Of a stretch of 64,000 nt of DNA, positions 38,921 through 45,883 are shown piece by piece. Position 1 is the first letter of the stretch; each line of letters opens with the position of its first letter. The stretch covers positions 2,232,001 through 2,296,000 of the forward strand of contig OZ255837.1 in NCBI GenBank assembly GCA_965277745.1, in the 5' to 3' direction. This stretch comes from G965277745 sp965277745. GTDB lineage: Bacteria; Pseudomonadota; Gammaproteobacteria; Cardiobacteriales; Cardiobacteriaceae. The notes under the pieces are model-generated. The model made no database searches, had not been told where the DNA came from, and saw nothing but the letters and a program-made list of their open reading frames with translations. A program made the position numbers and the translations under genes.

Positions 38921-40143
38921 TAAAACATGCTGCCGAGGTTGAAGATCGGCAGATACATCGACACCAGCAACCCGCCGACGACAACCGCCAAAAACGCCAT
39001 GATCAGCGGTTCAATCATCGCTGTCAGTCCGTCGATGCGCCAATCCAGTTCCTCTTCATAGAATTTCGCCACGCGCCCAAGCATTTCGCCCAGGTTACCC
39101 GATTCTTCCCCTATCGCCGTCATTTGTACAGCGATCGTCGGAAAAAGTCCGGTGTTTTTCATCGCGAAGCTCATCTGCTGACCATCTTGCACATCATCGC
39201 GGATATCATATACCGCCTCTTCGTAGATTACACTTCCAGTCGTCGGCGCCGTCGCCTCCAGGCCGCGCATGAGTGGCACCCCCGCCTCGAAAAGGGTCGA
39301 TATCGTGCGGGCAAAACGCGCGTTGGCACCGCACTTCAGGATCCCGCCGATAATCGGCGTCCGAAAGGCCACCTTGTTCGTCCATTGCTGCACCTTGCGG
39401 TTGCGTTTTTTCACGTATCTGAAGCTGCCGATAACAATGATGATAAGGGCAAGCAGATAGATCCCCTTATCGACCATAAAATCGGAAATATTGACGACCA
39501 TTTGCGTTATTGCAGGCAACTCCCCGCCGTTGGACTGAAAAAATTCAGCGAATACCGGCACTACCTTGATCATCAAAATGGCGGTCACCACAATGGCGAA
39601 GACCATGACAATCGCAGGATAGGTGAGTGCTTTTTTGACTTTCTTCTTGGTTTCTTCACTCTTCTCCAGATTCAACCCGATCTCGTCCATCGTCTTTTCG
39701 AGCATCCCCGCTTCCTCACCGGCGGCGATCAAACTGGTATAGAGGTGATCGAAATACAAGGGATGGGCAGCGAGTCCCTCGGCGAAACTCGTGCCGCTTT
39801 GAATACGATCATGGACATCGAAGACCATTTCACGCATTTTGATCGGCTTTTCGATACTTTGCCCGACGAGATCCAAGGAACGCAACACCGGCATTCCAGC
39901 GCGCAGCATGGTCGCCATCTGACGGGTGAAAAAGACGATGTCCTTGCTTTTGATTCGCCCTTTGGACTCATACAGCGGTTTCGGCTTTTCCTTGACCACG
40001 ACATGGCTCAATCCCTGTTTGGCGAGAAAAGCCTTCAATACCGCGTCGTTGATGACATCAGTTTCACCGGAGATGTCCCGTCCTTGTTTATTTTTACCTT
40101 TCCATTGATAGGTCCTTAAATTTTTCTTACTTTTTTCCGCCAT
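38920..40143 (-). CDS. pilC: Type IV pilus inner-membrane platform protein
   Basis: A 407-residue GspF/PilC family protein. Two repeated domains are seen, with 'FTRQMATMLRAGMPVLRSLD' near residue 70 and 'FARTISTLFEAGVPLMRGLE' near 275, plus three hydrophobic segments. It links the PilB ATPase to the pilus assembly site. Order pilB-pilC-pilD is the classical one. Confidence 0.95.
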   Translation of the reverse strand: MAEKSKKNLRTYQWKGKNKQGRDISGETDVINDAVLKAFLAKQGLSHVVVKEKPKPLYESKGRIKSKDIVFFTRQMATMLRAGMPVLRSLDLVGQSIEKPIKMREMVFDVHDRIQSGTSFAEGLAAHPLYFDHLYTSLIAAGEEAGMLEKTMDEIGLNLEKSEETKKKVKKALTYPAIVMVFAIVVTAILMIKVVPVFAEFFQSNGGELPAITQMVVNISDFMVDKGIYLLALIIIVIGSFRYVKKRNRKVQQWTNKVAFRTPIIGGILKCGANARFARTISTLFEAGVPLMRGLEATAPTTGSVIYEEAVYDIRDDVQDGQQMSFAMKNTGLFPTIAVQMTAIGEESGNLGEMLGRVAKFYEEELDWRIDGLTAMIEPLIMAFLAVVVGGLLVSMYLPIFNLGSMF

Positions 40144-40167
40144 AAAAACTCCTTAAAGTCAATCGCT

Positions 40168-41862
40168 TTATTCACTGGTCACCCGCAGAACCTCGGCAAT
40201 ACTGATAATTCCCTGTTTCACTTTGTTCAATGCGGAGCGACGCAAATCCCAATACCCTTCGCGACGGCATTGTTCCTCGATATCGGACGCCGCGGCGTTT
40301 TGCAGAATCAATTCGGAAATGGTCTCGGAAATCGGTACCACCTGATAGATTCCGGCGCGTCCGCGATAGCCCTGATAATTGCAACGTTCACAGCCTTTGG
40401 GGCCGTAGATACGCAGATCGTCGAGATCTTCTTCACCGAAACCGAGCGCAAGCAACTCTTCCGAATGATGCTTGCGATCACGTACCTTGCAGTTGTTGCA
40501 AAGGCGCCGGGCAAGACGCTGCGCCATGATCAGATTGACCGAAGCGGCGATATTGTACGGTTCGACGCCGATATTGGCGAGTCTTGCGATGGTTTGCGGC
40601 ACATCGTTGGTATGCAAAGTGGAGAGCACCAGGTGACCGGTCTGCGCCGCTTTGACAGCGATTTCCGCCGTGGTGAGATCACGGATCTCTCCGACCATGA
40701 TGATATCGGGATCCTGACGCAGAAACGCTTTGAGGGCAGCGGAGAAATCAAGCCCAGCCTTTATATTGACATTGACTTGATTGATTCCCGGCAGGTTGAT
40801 TTCCACCGGATCTTCGGCGGTGGAAATATTGACCATCGGTTTATTGAGAAGATTCAACCCGGTATACAGGGAAACCGTTTTCCCCGAACCGGTCGGACCG
40901 GTGACGAGGACAAGCCCCTGCGGCTTGCCGATCGCTTCGAGATAGTGACTTTTCTGATCCGGCTCGAAACCGAGCACATCGATATTGAGTTTGGCCGCCG
41001 AACTGTCGAGAATACGCAGGACGATTTTCTCTCCCCACAAGGTGGGCAAGGAATTGACGCGAAAATCGATCGCCTTGTTCTCCGAAACCTGCAATTTGAT
41101 CCGCCCGTCCTGGGGCACCCGTTTTTCGGCGATGTCCAATTCCGCCATCACCTTGAGGCGCGCGGTAATTCGGTTGGCGATACTTGGCGGCGGCGCGGCC
41201 ATTTCCTGAAGAACGCCGTCACGCCGGAAACGCACACGATAGGTATTTTCATACGGTTCGAAATGCAGGTCGGACGCCCCGGTTCGGATCGCGTCGAGCA
41301 ACATGCCGGTTACGAAACGCACCACCGGCGCTTCCTCTTCTCCGGCACCGAGACCGCCGAGCGCGTCGCTGATTGCATTGAGATCCTGTTCGTCCGTTTC
41401 CTCTTGGAACAATTCTTCCATTCCGCCGATGCCGGCGTAATGTTCCTCGATCAGAGTCTCGATAGCATCGCTGTTGGCGATCACCGGCTCGACAGAACTA
41501 AATTTACCCTGATACTTGAATTCATCAAGTATGTTGCGATTGTTCGGATCAAACGTCGCGACGAACAGGCGTCCGCCGCTAGCATAAATCGGCAACGCAT
41601 TGTGCTTGCGCACCACGGCTTCCTTGAACTGCGCGGTCAACTCGCGGCGGATATTCAACTCGCGCAGCGCCACCACCGGCAGGTTGTATATTTCGCGATT
41701 GATCGCCGACAGCCGGGTAGGATTGACAAGCCCCTCGTTCAATATTTGTACGAGAAAATGGCCGCGTTTTTTCTGCGCGCTTATTTGTATCTCACGCAAT
41801 TGCTCCGGCGAAGCGATTTTGTGCTTCACCATATAGCCTATTAGTGCGTCGTATTCGCTCAT
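40168..41862 (-). CDS. pilB: Type IV pilus assembly ATPase
   Basis: A 564-residue hexameric ATPase that powers pilus extension. The N-terminal MshEN-type domain (residues 1-150) precedes the ATPase, with Walker A 'VTGPTGSGKTVSLYT', Asp box, 'GEIRDLTTAEIAVKAAQTGH' and a tetracysteine zinc element ('CNNCKV...CERCNYQG'). The ATG at 41862 overlaps the trpG stop (ATGA), so pilus genes appear co-transcribed with an amino acid biosynthesis gene. Confidence 0.95.
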   Translation of the reverse strand: MSEYDALIGYMVKHKIASPEQLREIQISAQKKRGHFLVQILNEGLVNPTRLSAINREIYNLPVVALRELNIRRELTAQFKEAVVRKHNALPIYASGGRLFVATFDPNNRNILDEFKYQGKFSSVEPVIANSDAIETLIEEHYAGIGGMEELFQEETDEQDLNAISDALGGLGAGEEEAPVVRFVTGMLLDAIRTGASDLHFEPYENTYRVRFRRDGVLQEMAAPPPSIANRITARLKVMAELDIAEKRVPQDGRIKLQVSENKAIDFRVNSLPTLWGEKIVLRILDSSAAKLNIDVLGFEPDQKSHYLEAIGKPQGLVLVTGPTGSGKTVSLYTGLNLLNKPMVNISTAEDPVEINLPGINQVNVNIKAGLDFSAALKAFLRQDPDIIMVGEIRDLTTAEIAVKAAQTGHLVLSTLHTNDVPQTIARLANIGVEPYNIAASVNLIMAQRLARRLCNNCKVRDRKHHSEELLALGFGEEDLDDLRIYGPKGCERCNYQGYRGRAGIYQVVPISETISELILQNAAASDIEEQCRREGYWDLRRSALNKVKQGIISIAEVLRVTSE

Positions 41863-42458
41863 GCGCTGTCCCTCGCCAGATGCGGCAGATGCGCGAGAAA
41901 ATTGGCGAGAAGACGGTGCCCGCACTCACTCAAAAAGGATTCGGGATGAAACTGCACGCCCTCGACCGCGAGCCTGCGGTGACGCAAGCCCATAATCACT
42001 TTCCCGTCGGGATCCTCCGTCCACGCCGTCACGGCGAAGTCTTTCGGAATCGTTTGCGGATCGACCACCAGGGAATGATAACGAATCACCTCAAGCGGAT
42101 TGGGCAAGCCATGGAAAACGCCTGTGTTGTCGTGTTCCACCAGCGAAGTTTTGCCGTGCATCACCCGTCCGGCGCGAATTACCCTGCCACCGAAAGTCGC
42201 CGCTATGCACTGCAAGCCAAGGCACACACCGAACAACGCGATCTTGCCAGCAAAATAGGCGATCACCTGATTGGAGACACCGGCTTCGTCTGGCGTGCAC
42301 GGACCGGGAGAGATGACGATGCCCGTCGGCGCGAGCGCCTCGATCGTGGCGACGCTCACCTCGTCATGGCGACGCACCTGAACCTCTTCCCCCAGTTCAG
42401 CGAAATACTGCACCAAGTTGTACGTAAAAGAGTCATAATTGTCGATCACTAACAGCAC
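41859..42458 (-). CDS. trpG: Anthranilate/aminodeoxychorismate synthase glutaminase subunit
   Basis: A 199-residue class I glutamine amidotransferase. The GTG start at 42458 gives the typical N-terminus 'LLVIDNYDSFTYNLVQYF'. The catalytic Cys lies in 'FGVCLGLQCIA' (family usually GHQ), with His/Glu in 'EGVQFHPESFLSE'. The protein could serve tryptophan or folate synthesis (TrpG or PabA); no trpE or pabB is nearby. Its stop overlaps the pilB start. Confidence 0.88.
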   Translation of the reverse strand: MLLVIDNYDSFTYNLVQYFAELGEEVQVRRHDEVSVATIEALAPTGIVISPGPCTPDEAGVSNQVIAYFAGKIALFGVCLGLQCIAATFGGRVIRAGRVMHGKTSLVEHDNTGVFHGLPNPLEVIRYHSLVVDPQTIPKDFAVTAWTEDPDGKVIMGLRHRRLAVEGVQFHPESFLSECGHRLLANFLAHLPHLARDSA

Positions 42459-42528
42459 GAACGATTTTCCAACCCCAGAAAACGAAAATATCGTAGAATC
42501 ATAGCACAGCCCAATCCCGCACAACACC

Positions 42529-43197
42529 GTGATAATCCACTTCGATCGCGAGCCCGCCTTCGTTCTCAAGCGTATTCCCTACGGCGATAACTATTATCGA
42601 CTTGACCTGCTCAGCGAACATCACGGCCTCGTGCCCGCAATCGCAAGGATCAAAAAGCGAAAAACCCACCGCAGCACGGAAAACTACGCGCCTTTTCGCG
42701 AGTTGGCGATCAGCGGCCGCCAAAAAAGCGGCCTCGCTTCCCTGTGGGACAGCGAGATCCTCACCCTGTTCGCCCTTGGCGGACGCCAACTCATGAATGC
42801 CAGTTATCTGAACGAACTGATCCTTTCCTTCGCGGCACACCACGATGCGCCGCAGGCGCTGTACCCCTTGTACCGCAGATGTCTTTCCACCCCGGACGGT
42901 AGACATCTGCGCGAGATGGAATGGTTTTTCATCTGTCAGCTCGGTGTTTTTCCGGAAATCGTCGATGACGCCGTCACCTATCGTTTTCATCTTGACGCCG
43001 GCGCCCCTGTACTTTCCGGCGCGGTACAAGGCTATGACCGCCAACTGATCACGGCGCTAGGCGAAAACAGTATTCCCTACGAACACCCGCAATTGCAATC
43101 CTTTCTCCAAACGCTGCTCTCATTTTATACCACTCGCAAAGCGCGCGCGCGAACAACCACCTCGGCCCTCTACGAGTTGCTCAAAGCCTCCGACTAG
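42529..43197 (+). CDS. recO: DNA repair protein RecO
   Basis: A 222-residue recombination mediator that loads RecA with RecR. 'AFVLKRIPYGDNYYRLDLLS' opens the OB-fold N-terminal domain, and 'LREMEWFFICQLGVFPEI' is the family's central helix. It starts with GTG. The C-terminus aligns with the natural end of RecO. Its stop TAG is part of the CTAG target of the island insertion, so the gene is intact although the island begins two bases later. Confidence 0.85.
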   Translation: MIIHFDREPAFVLKRIPYGDNYYRLDLLSEHHGLVPAIARIKKRKTHRSTENYAPFRELAISGRQKSGLASLWDSEILTLFALGGRQLMNASYLNELILSFAAHHDAPQALYPLYRRCLSTPDGRHLREMEWFFICQLGVFPEIVDDAVTYRFHLDAGAPVLSGAVQGYDRQLITALGENSIPYEHPQLQSFLQTLLSFYTTRKARARTTTSALYELLKASD

Positions 43198-43198
43198 G
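43193..43198. repeat. Left target-site duplication of the island (ACTAGG)
   Basis: ACTAGG directly precedes the left inverted repeat TGTTAGGTCCCAT of the 73-bp element. The same six bases follow the right end of the IS481 copy at 53375-53380. IS481 is known to target NCTAGN, so this is best read as the 6-bp duplication from one composite insertion. It contains the recO stop codon. Confidence 0.8.
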
Positions 43199-43271
43199 TG
43201 TTAGGTCCCATATTATAAAGAACCGCAAAGATTCAAAACCAATTCCTTCCATCACAATATGGGACCTAACA
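43199..43271. mobile_element. 73-bp MITE derived from the IS481-family end
   Basis: The element begins TGTTAGGTCCCATATT and ends with its exact reverse complement, a perfect 16-bp inverted repeat. The interior, read on the minus strand, is nearly the same as the first 55 or so bases of the IS481 copy (52367 onward), including the last codons of its transposase. It has no coding capacity and could only be moved by transposase from the full copy. Its inner end supplies the stop codon of the toxN remnant. Confidence 0.85.
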
Positions 43272-43616
43272 GCTTAGTAGTTCCGCATATTTCGGGTTCT
43301 TTTCTCTTATAGCCTCCATGTCCAGAGGTGTGACGACTTCCGCAGACACAGGAACCATCTTGCTACATAAAACAACACCTATTCCTCCATAAGCTCTTTC
43401 GGAAATTGGAATATTGTATTTCCCTTTTTGTACCCGATTTTCTTTAGAGGTTAAAGGTGCAGCGTATTTAAAGCCATCTTCCCGAGTGAAAACAATTCCA
43501 ATGTAAGGACGTGCGGTATTTCCCTCTTTGTCTTTATTGAAAAGTACTTCGTTATCTTTCCGGTAAAGGAACGCTGCATACTCAGGGTGTACATATATAA
43601 ATTGAAAATCTTTCAT
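43266..43616 (-). pseudogene. ToxN/AbiQ-like type III toxin, C-terminally truncated
   Basis: A 116-residue product starting at ATG 43616 resembles the endoribonuclease toxins of type III toxin-antitoxin systems: a short N-terminal strand and 'VHPEYAAFL', then 'ARPYIGIVF', 'GFKYAAPLTSKENR' and 'SKMVPVSAEVV'. Family members are about 150-180 residues; this one stops after 'NPKYAELLSC', where the C-terminal helices should begin. The stop TAG is inside the MITE inverted repeat, so the MITE end has cut the gene. A terminator hairpin and small RNA unit upstream match the type III layout. Recognition is by motif, with no database search. Confidence 0.75.
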
Positions 43617-43634
43617 GTCTGGAGCAGAGCAATA

Positions 43635-43667
43635 AATAAAAAAGCCTTGCTTTTTCAAAGCAAGGCT
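43635..43667 (-). terminator. Terminator between candidate antitoxin RNA and toxN
   Basis: On the minus strand AGCCTTGCTTT-gaa-AAAGCAAGGCT forms an 11-bp stem followed by TTTTTTATTT. In type III toxin-antitoxin loci a leaky terminator in this place sets the ratio of antitoxin RNA to toxin message. Confidence 0.85.
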
Positions 43668-43747
43668 ACAAAATTTTAGTTGTCAACTCTCGGCTTTCTT
43701 CAACGCGTTGGCTCGGATCGCCTGGGTATGACCTCACCCACCTTTTA
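43637..43747 (-). ncRNA. Candidate type III antitoxin RNA
   Basis: A short transcript unit of about 110 bases is bounded by a strong promoter and a strong terminator just upstream of the ToxN-like gene. It contains 'TGGGTgaggtcatACCCA', which can form a five-base-pair stem, and two partial copies of CCGAG(n)TTGA. Known antitoxin RNAs are tandem repeats of about 35-45 bases that fold as pseudoknots. I could not find a clear full-length tandem repeat here, so it may be a diverged or single-unit antitoxin. Confidence 0.5.
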
Positions 43748-43753
43748 TAAAAA

Positions 43754-43781
43754 AGTATAGCACGATGACTTCAGATTGCAA
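43754..43781 (-). promoter_or_regulatory. Promoter of the antitoxin-toxin unit
   Basis: TTGCAA (43776-43781) and TATACT (43754-43759) on the minus strand are 16 bases apart, close to the sigma-70 consensus. It would drive the small RNA and, by read-through, the toxN remnant. Confidence 0.7.
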
Positions 43782-43885
43782 ACCCCGTTACTGCGTCAGC
43801 GCCAGAGCGGCAATTTGACCATTGGCAGCTTGCAGAAATGCGACGGCAGGCCAAAAGGCGTGACGTGGTATGCCTAACGTTGAAA
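43770..43885 (+). pseudogene. Possible 3' remnant of an unknown gene
   Basis: About 38 codons remain open on the plus strand, ending in 'HWQLAEMRRQAKRRDVVCLT' and two more residues before TGA. A plus-strand terminator follows at 43904-43942. The amino acid composition looks like a real basic C-terminus, but no family is recognised and no start is present. It may be what remains of a plasmid gene cut by earlier rearrangement. Confidence 0.3.
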
Positions 43886-43903
43886 TGACGAGGACGAAGG
43901 CGC

Positions 43904-43942
43904 AGTCCGGCACTGTTAGACACGGTGCCGGACTTTATTTTT
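43904..43942 (+). terminator. Rho-independent terminator beside the resolvase gene
   Basis: AGTCCGGCAC and GTGCCGGACT form a 10-bp stem with an 11-base loop, followed by TTATTTTT on the plus strand. The hairpin also lies directly at the resolvase stop on the other strand and may serve both directions, although only the plus side has a T run. Confidence 0.75.
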
Positions 43943-44615
43943 GCGCTGAAACTGTCTTGCCGGCCCCGTTGCGCCGCAATGCGCACACGCGCTTGACTTG
44001 GCTTTGACTGCACCCGGCCAGCCGTGCCGTTTCCGCGATGCTATTGCCGCCTGCCCGCAGCGCGGCAATGCGTTCGTGCATGGCCTTGTCGGTCTTTCGC
44101 CCGGCATAGCGCCCTGCGGCCTTTGCCAATTCGATGCCTTGCCGCTGGCGTTCGCGTCGGTCTTCGTAATCGTCACGCGCCATTTGCAAGGCCAACTTCA
44201 ACAGCATTTCCTGCACCGATTCAAGAACGATACGCGCCACACCTTGCGCCCCGGCCGTGAGTTCGACCAAGTCGATGACACCGGGCACCGCCAAGCGTGC
44301 GCCTTTGGCGCGGATCGAGGCAACCAGATTTTTAGCGTCTTCAAGCGGCAAGCGGCTGATGCGGTCGATTTTTTCGGCTACCACGGCTTCGCCGGGTTGC
44401 AGATCGTCAATCATGCGCAGCAGTTCAGCGCGATCCGCACGCGCCCCGGACGCCTTTTCACGGTAAACGCCAGCAACGTAGAAGCCCGCCGCCTTGGCTT
44501 CGGCAACGATGGCTTCCTGCCGGGCCAAATCTTGCGCCGCAGTGCTGACCCGCATGTAGATGCGGGCCACCTTGACCGGCACGGCCGGGCTGGCCTGTTT
44601 TTTTCTTGTCGTCAT
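43935..44615 (-). CDS. Serine recombinase (resolvase/invertase family)
   Basis: A 226-residue site-specific recombinase. The N-terminal catalytic domain has 'ARIYMRVSTAAQDLARQEA' with the active Ser in RVST, and arginine residues in 'VVAEKIDRISRLPL'. The C-terminus has a helix-turn-helix, 'SIAETARLAGCSQSQVKRV'. It starts at MTTRKKQ (44615). Such resolvases keep plasmids monomeric or resolve transposition intermediates. A spaced inverted repeat upstream is a possible binding site. Confidence 0.88.
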   Translation of the reverse strand: MTTRKKQASPAVPVKVARIYMRVSTAAQDLARQEAIVAEAKAAGFYVAGVYREKASGARADRAELLRMIDDLQPGEAVVAEKIDRISRLPLEDAKNLVASIRAKGARLAVPGVIDLVELTAGAQGVARIVLESVQEMLLKLALQMARDDYEDRRERQRQGIELAKAAGRYAGRKTDKAMHERIAALRAGGNSIAETARLAGCSQSQVKRVCALRRNGAGKTVSAQK

Positions 44616-44922
44616 TGCATGGCCTTTTGGGGTAAAAGCTAACTTGGCCCATTGTATGCAACCTGGCCACAAATTGAAAACCCGATCTAAATTAGCCATT
44701 CAATTATTAGCTATCCTAAAGGGCTACTGTCTGGTGTATGAGATTGACGCGAACATGGTTTGGGTGTTGGTTTTAATACTTACTGCCCGACAGTAGCCGT
44801 AACTTTCTCTATTAGATCACCAATAATAAGTCCGCGGAAAGCCGCGGGTATTTCCGGGAAACGCACTGCATATAAGGAAAAATGACCACCATTTTGGTGA
44901 AGACAGCACGATCAACGACCCT
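44616..44922. other. Non-coding stretch with inverted repeats; possible res region
   Basis: About 300 bases without a convincing gene between the resolvase and the zeta toxin gene. GGCTACTGTC (44722-44731) recurs as its reverse complement at 44789-44798, 57 bases apart, and CCGCGG-aaag-CCGCGG lies near 44832-44848. The location next to the resolvase start makes a recombination site likely, but the usual three-subsite res arrangement was not confirmed. Confidence 0.4.
44877..44900 (-). terminator. Terminator of the mobilisation-zeta operon
   Basis: On the minus strand CACCA-aaa-TGGTG forms a five-base-pair stem followed by GTCATTTTTCC, about 25 bases after the zeta gene stop. It closes the mobC-relaxase-partner-zeta unit. 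Confidence 0.6.
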
Positions 44923-45699
44923 TCATCTCTCCTGATCGATTCCGCGATCCTTATCGTTTTTCTCCCGTTCCCGCCGCCGCATTTTCTCGTGCATTTCCAG
45001 AATCGTTTTTCGTTTGGCCGGGAATATTTTGTCACTCACTTTCCGTCCGAGCCAGCTTGCTTTTTCGTCCGTAAGCCCCTGCCGGTCGATCTCTTTTTCC
45101 ATTCCCTTGGCAAGTTCGTATTTTTTGATCGCGGTATCCGCCCATTCGGGCAGGTTTTCCGCTTGGTAGATGAGTCTGTCTCCCACTCGCTGATATAGCA
45201 ATATATGTTTTTCACCGCTGTTGTCGGTAAGTTCAATATGTTCCGCCATCAACATGGCCGCCGGCAAGTGGTTCATGCTTTTGTCATAACGTCTTTCCAG
45301 TGCCTCTCGCGGAATATCATGACCGCCTTTTTTCACTCTCTGCGCCACGCGCTCGACGGATTGCTCTTTGTCGCTCAGGCCGACATAATGCAGTTCGACA
45401 TGAAATCCCCTTTCCTTTGCCCGCGCCAGCGTCTTGAGCGCTTGCTGGCTCGAGAGCGTCGTCTCCAGCGCGAAAGAACGCCGATCCGCGAGCAATTTTT
45501 CTGTTTGCCGGATGGCTTCACGACCGGCCTGTAGCGACACACCGGGGTCGTTGACCTTATCCGGCGCGATCGCGCGCGCGATGACATCCGGATTGACAAA
45601 CGGCTGGCGCGAATCGAATACCCGATCATACAATGTCGATTTCCCCGCGCCGTTCACCCCGGCAAGGATCTGAAGCCTCGGAGCGGCCTCAGCCTTCAT
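44923..45699 (-). CDS. Zeta-toxin family P-loop kinase
   Basis: A 258-residue protein of the zeta-toxin/COG4185 type. Walker A 'LAGVNGAGKSTLYD' is near residue 14, followed by 'FVNPDVIARAI', 'FALETTLSSQQALKTL' and the Arg-rich 'RVKKGGHDIPREALERRY'. Zeta toxins phosphorylate UDP-N-acetylglucosamine and block wall synthesis; this more distant subgroup is less well studied. Its start overlaps the small partner gene by 11 bases. The C-terminal 70 residues are a highly charged tail unlike classic zeta proteins. Confidence 0.8.
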   Translation of the reverse strand: MKAEAAPRLQILAGVNGAGKSTLYDRVFDSRQPFVNPDVIARAIAPDKVNDPGVSLQAGREAIRQTEKLLADRRSFALETTLSSQQALKTLARAKERGFHVELHYVGLSDKEQSVERVAQRVKKGGHDIPREALERRYDKSMNHLPAAMLMAEHIELTDNSGEKHILLYQRVGDRLIYQAENLPEWADTAIKKYELAKGMEKEIDRQGLTDEKASWLGRKVSDKIFPAKRKTILEMHEKMRRREREKNDKDRGIDQER

Positions 45700-45883
45700 A
45701 CGGCTCTTGCTCGACCCGTTCTCCGTTTACCGTACGGATCACGTATTTGCGGCCATCGGGGTATTCGGCAATATGGACGCCGTTTTTGACGTAGGTGATC
45801 CGTTCCCCCCGCGCCAGCAGTTCTTTACCGATACTCGGCATTTCTTTGATACGCTGTACAATGTCTTCAAAAGATTGTGCCAT
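45689..45883 (-). CDS. Small protein upstream of zeta toxin, probable antitoxin
   Basis: A 64-residue protein beginning 'MAQSFEDIVQRIKEMPS', with a short strand-rich part ('ITYVKNGVHIAEYPDGRKYV'). It does not resemble classic epsilon. Location between the relaxase and zeta genes, with the zeta start overlapping its end, makes it the best candidate for the neutralising partner. A GGAGGGCG ribosome binding site precedes it, at the relaxase stop. Confidence 0.65.
   Translation of the reverse strand: MAQSFEDIVQRIKEMPSIGKELLARGERITYVKNGVHIAEYPDGRKYVIRTVNGERVEQEPYEG

Noticed and set aside
40270..41844. A 524-codon plus-strand frame antisense to pilB
   Set aside because: It mirrors a conserved gene; the length reflects GC-rich codon bias on the other strand.
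43668..43747. A tRNA gene in the region upstream of the toxin remnant
   Set aside because: No cloverleaf, T-loop or CCA-like end could be formed; promoter, hairpin and terminator fit a small RNA better.
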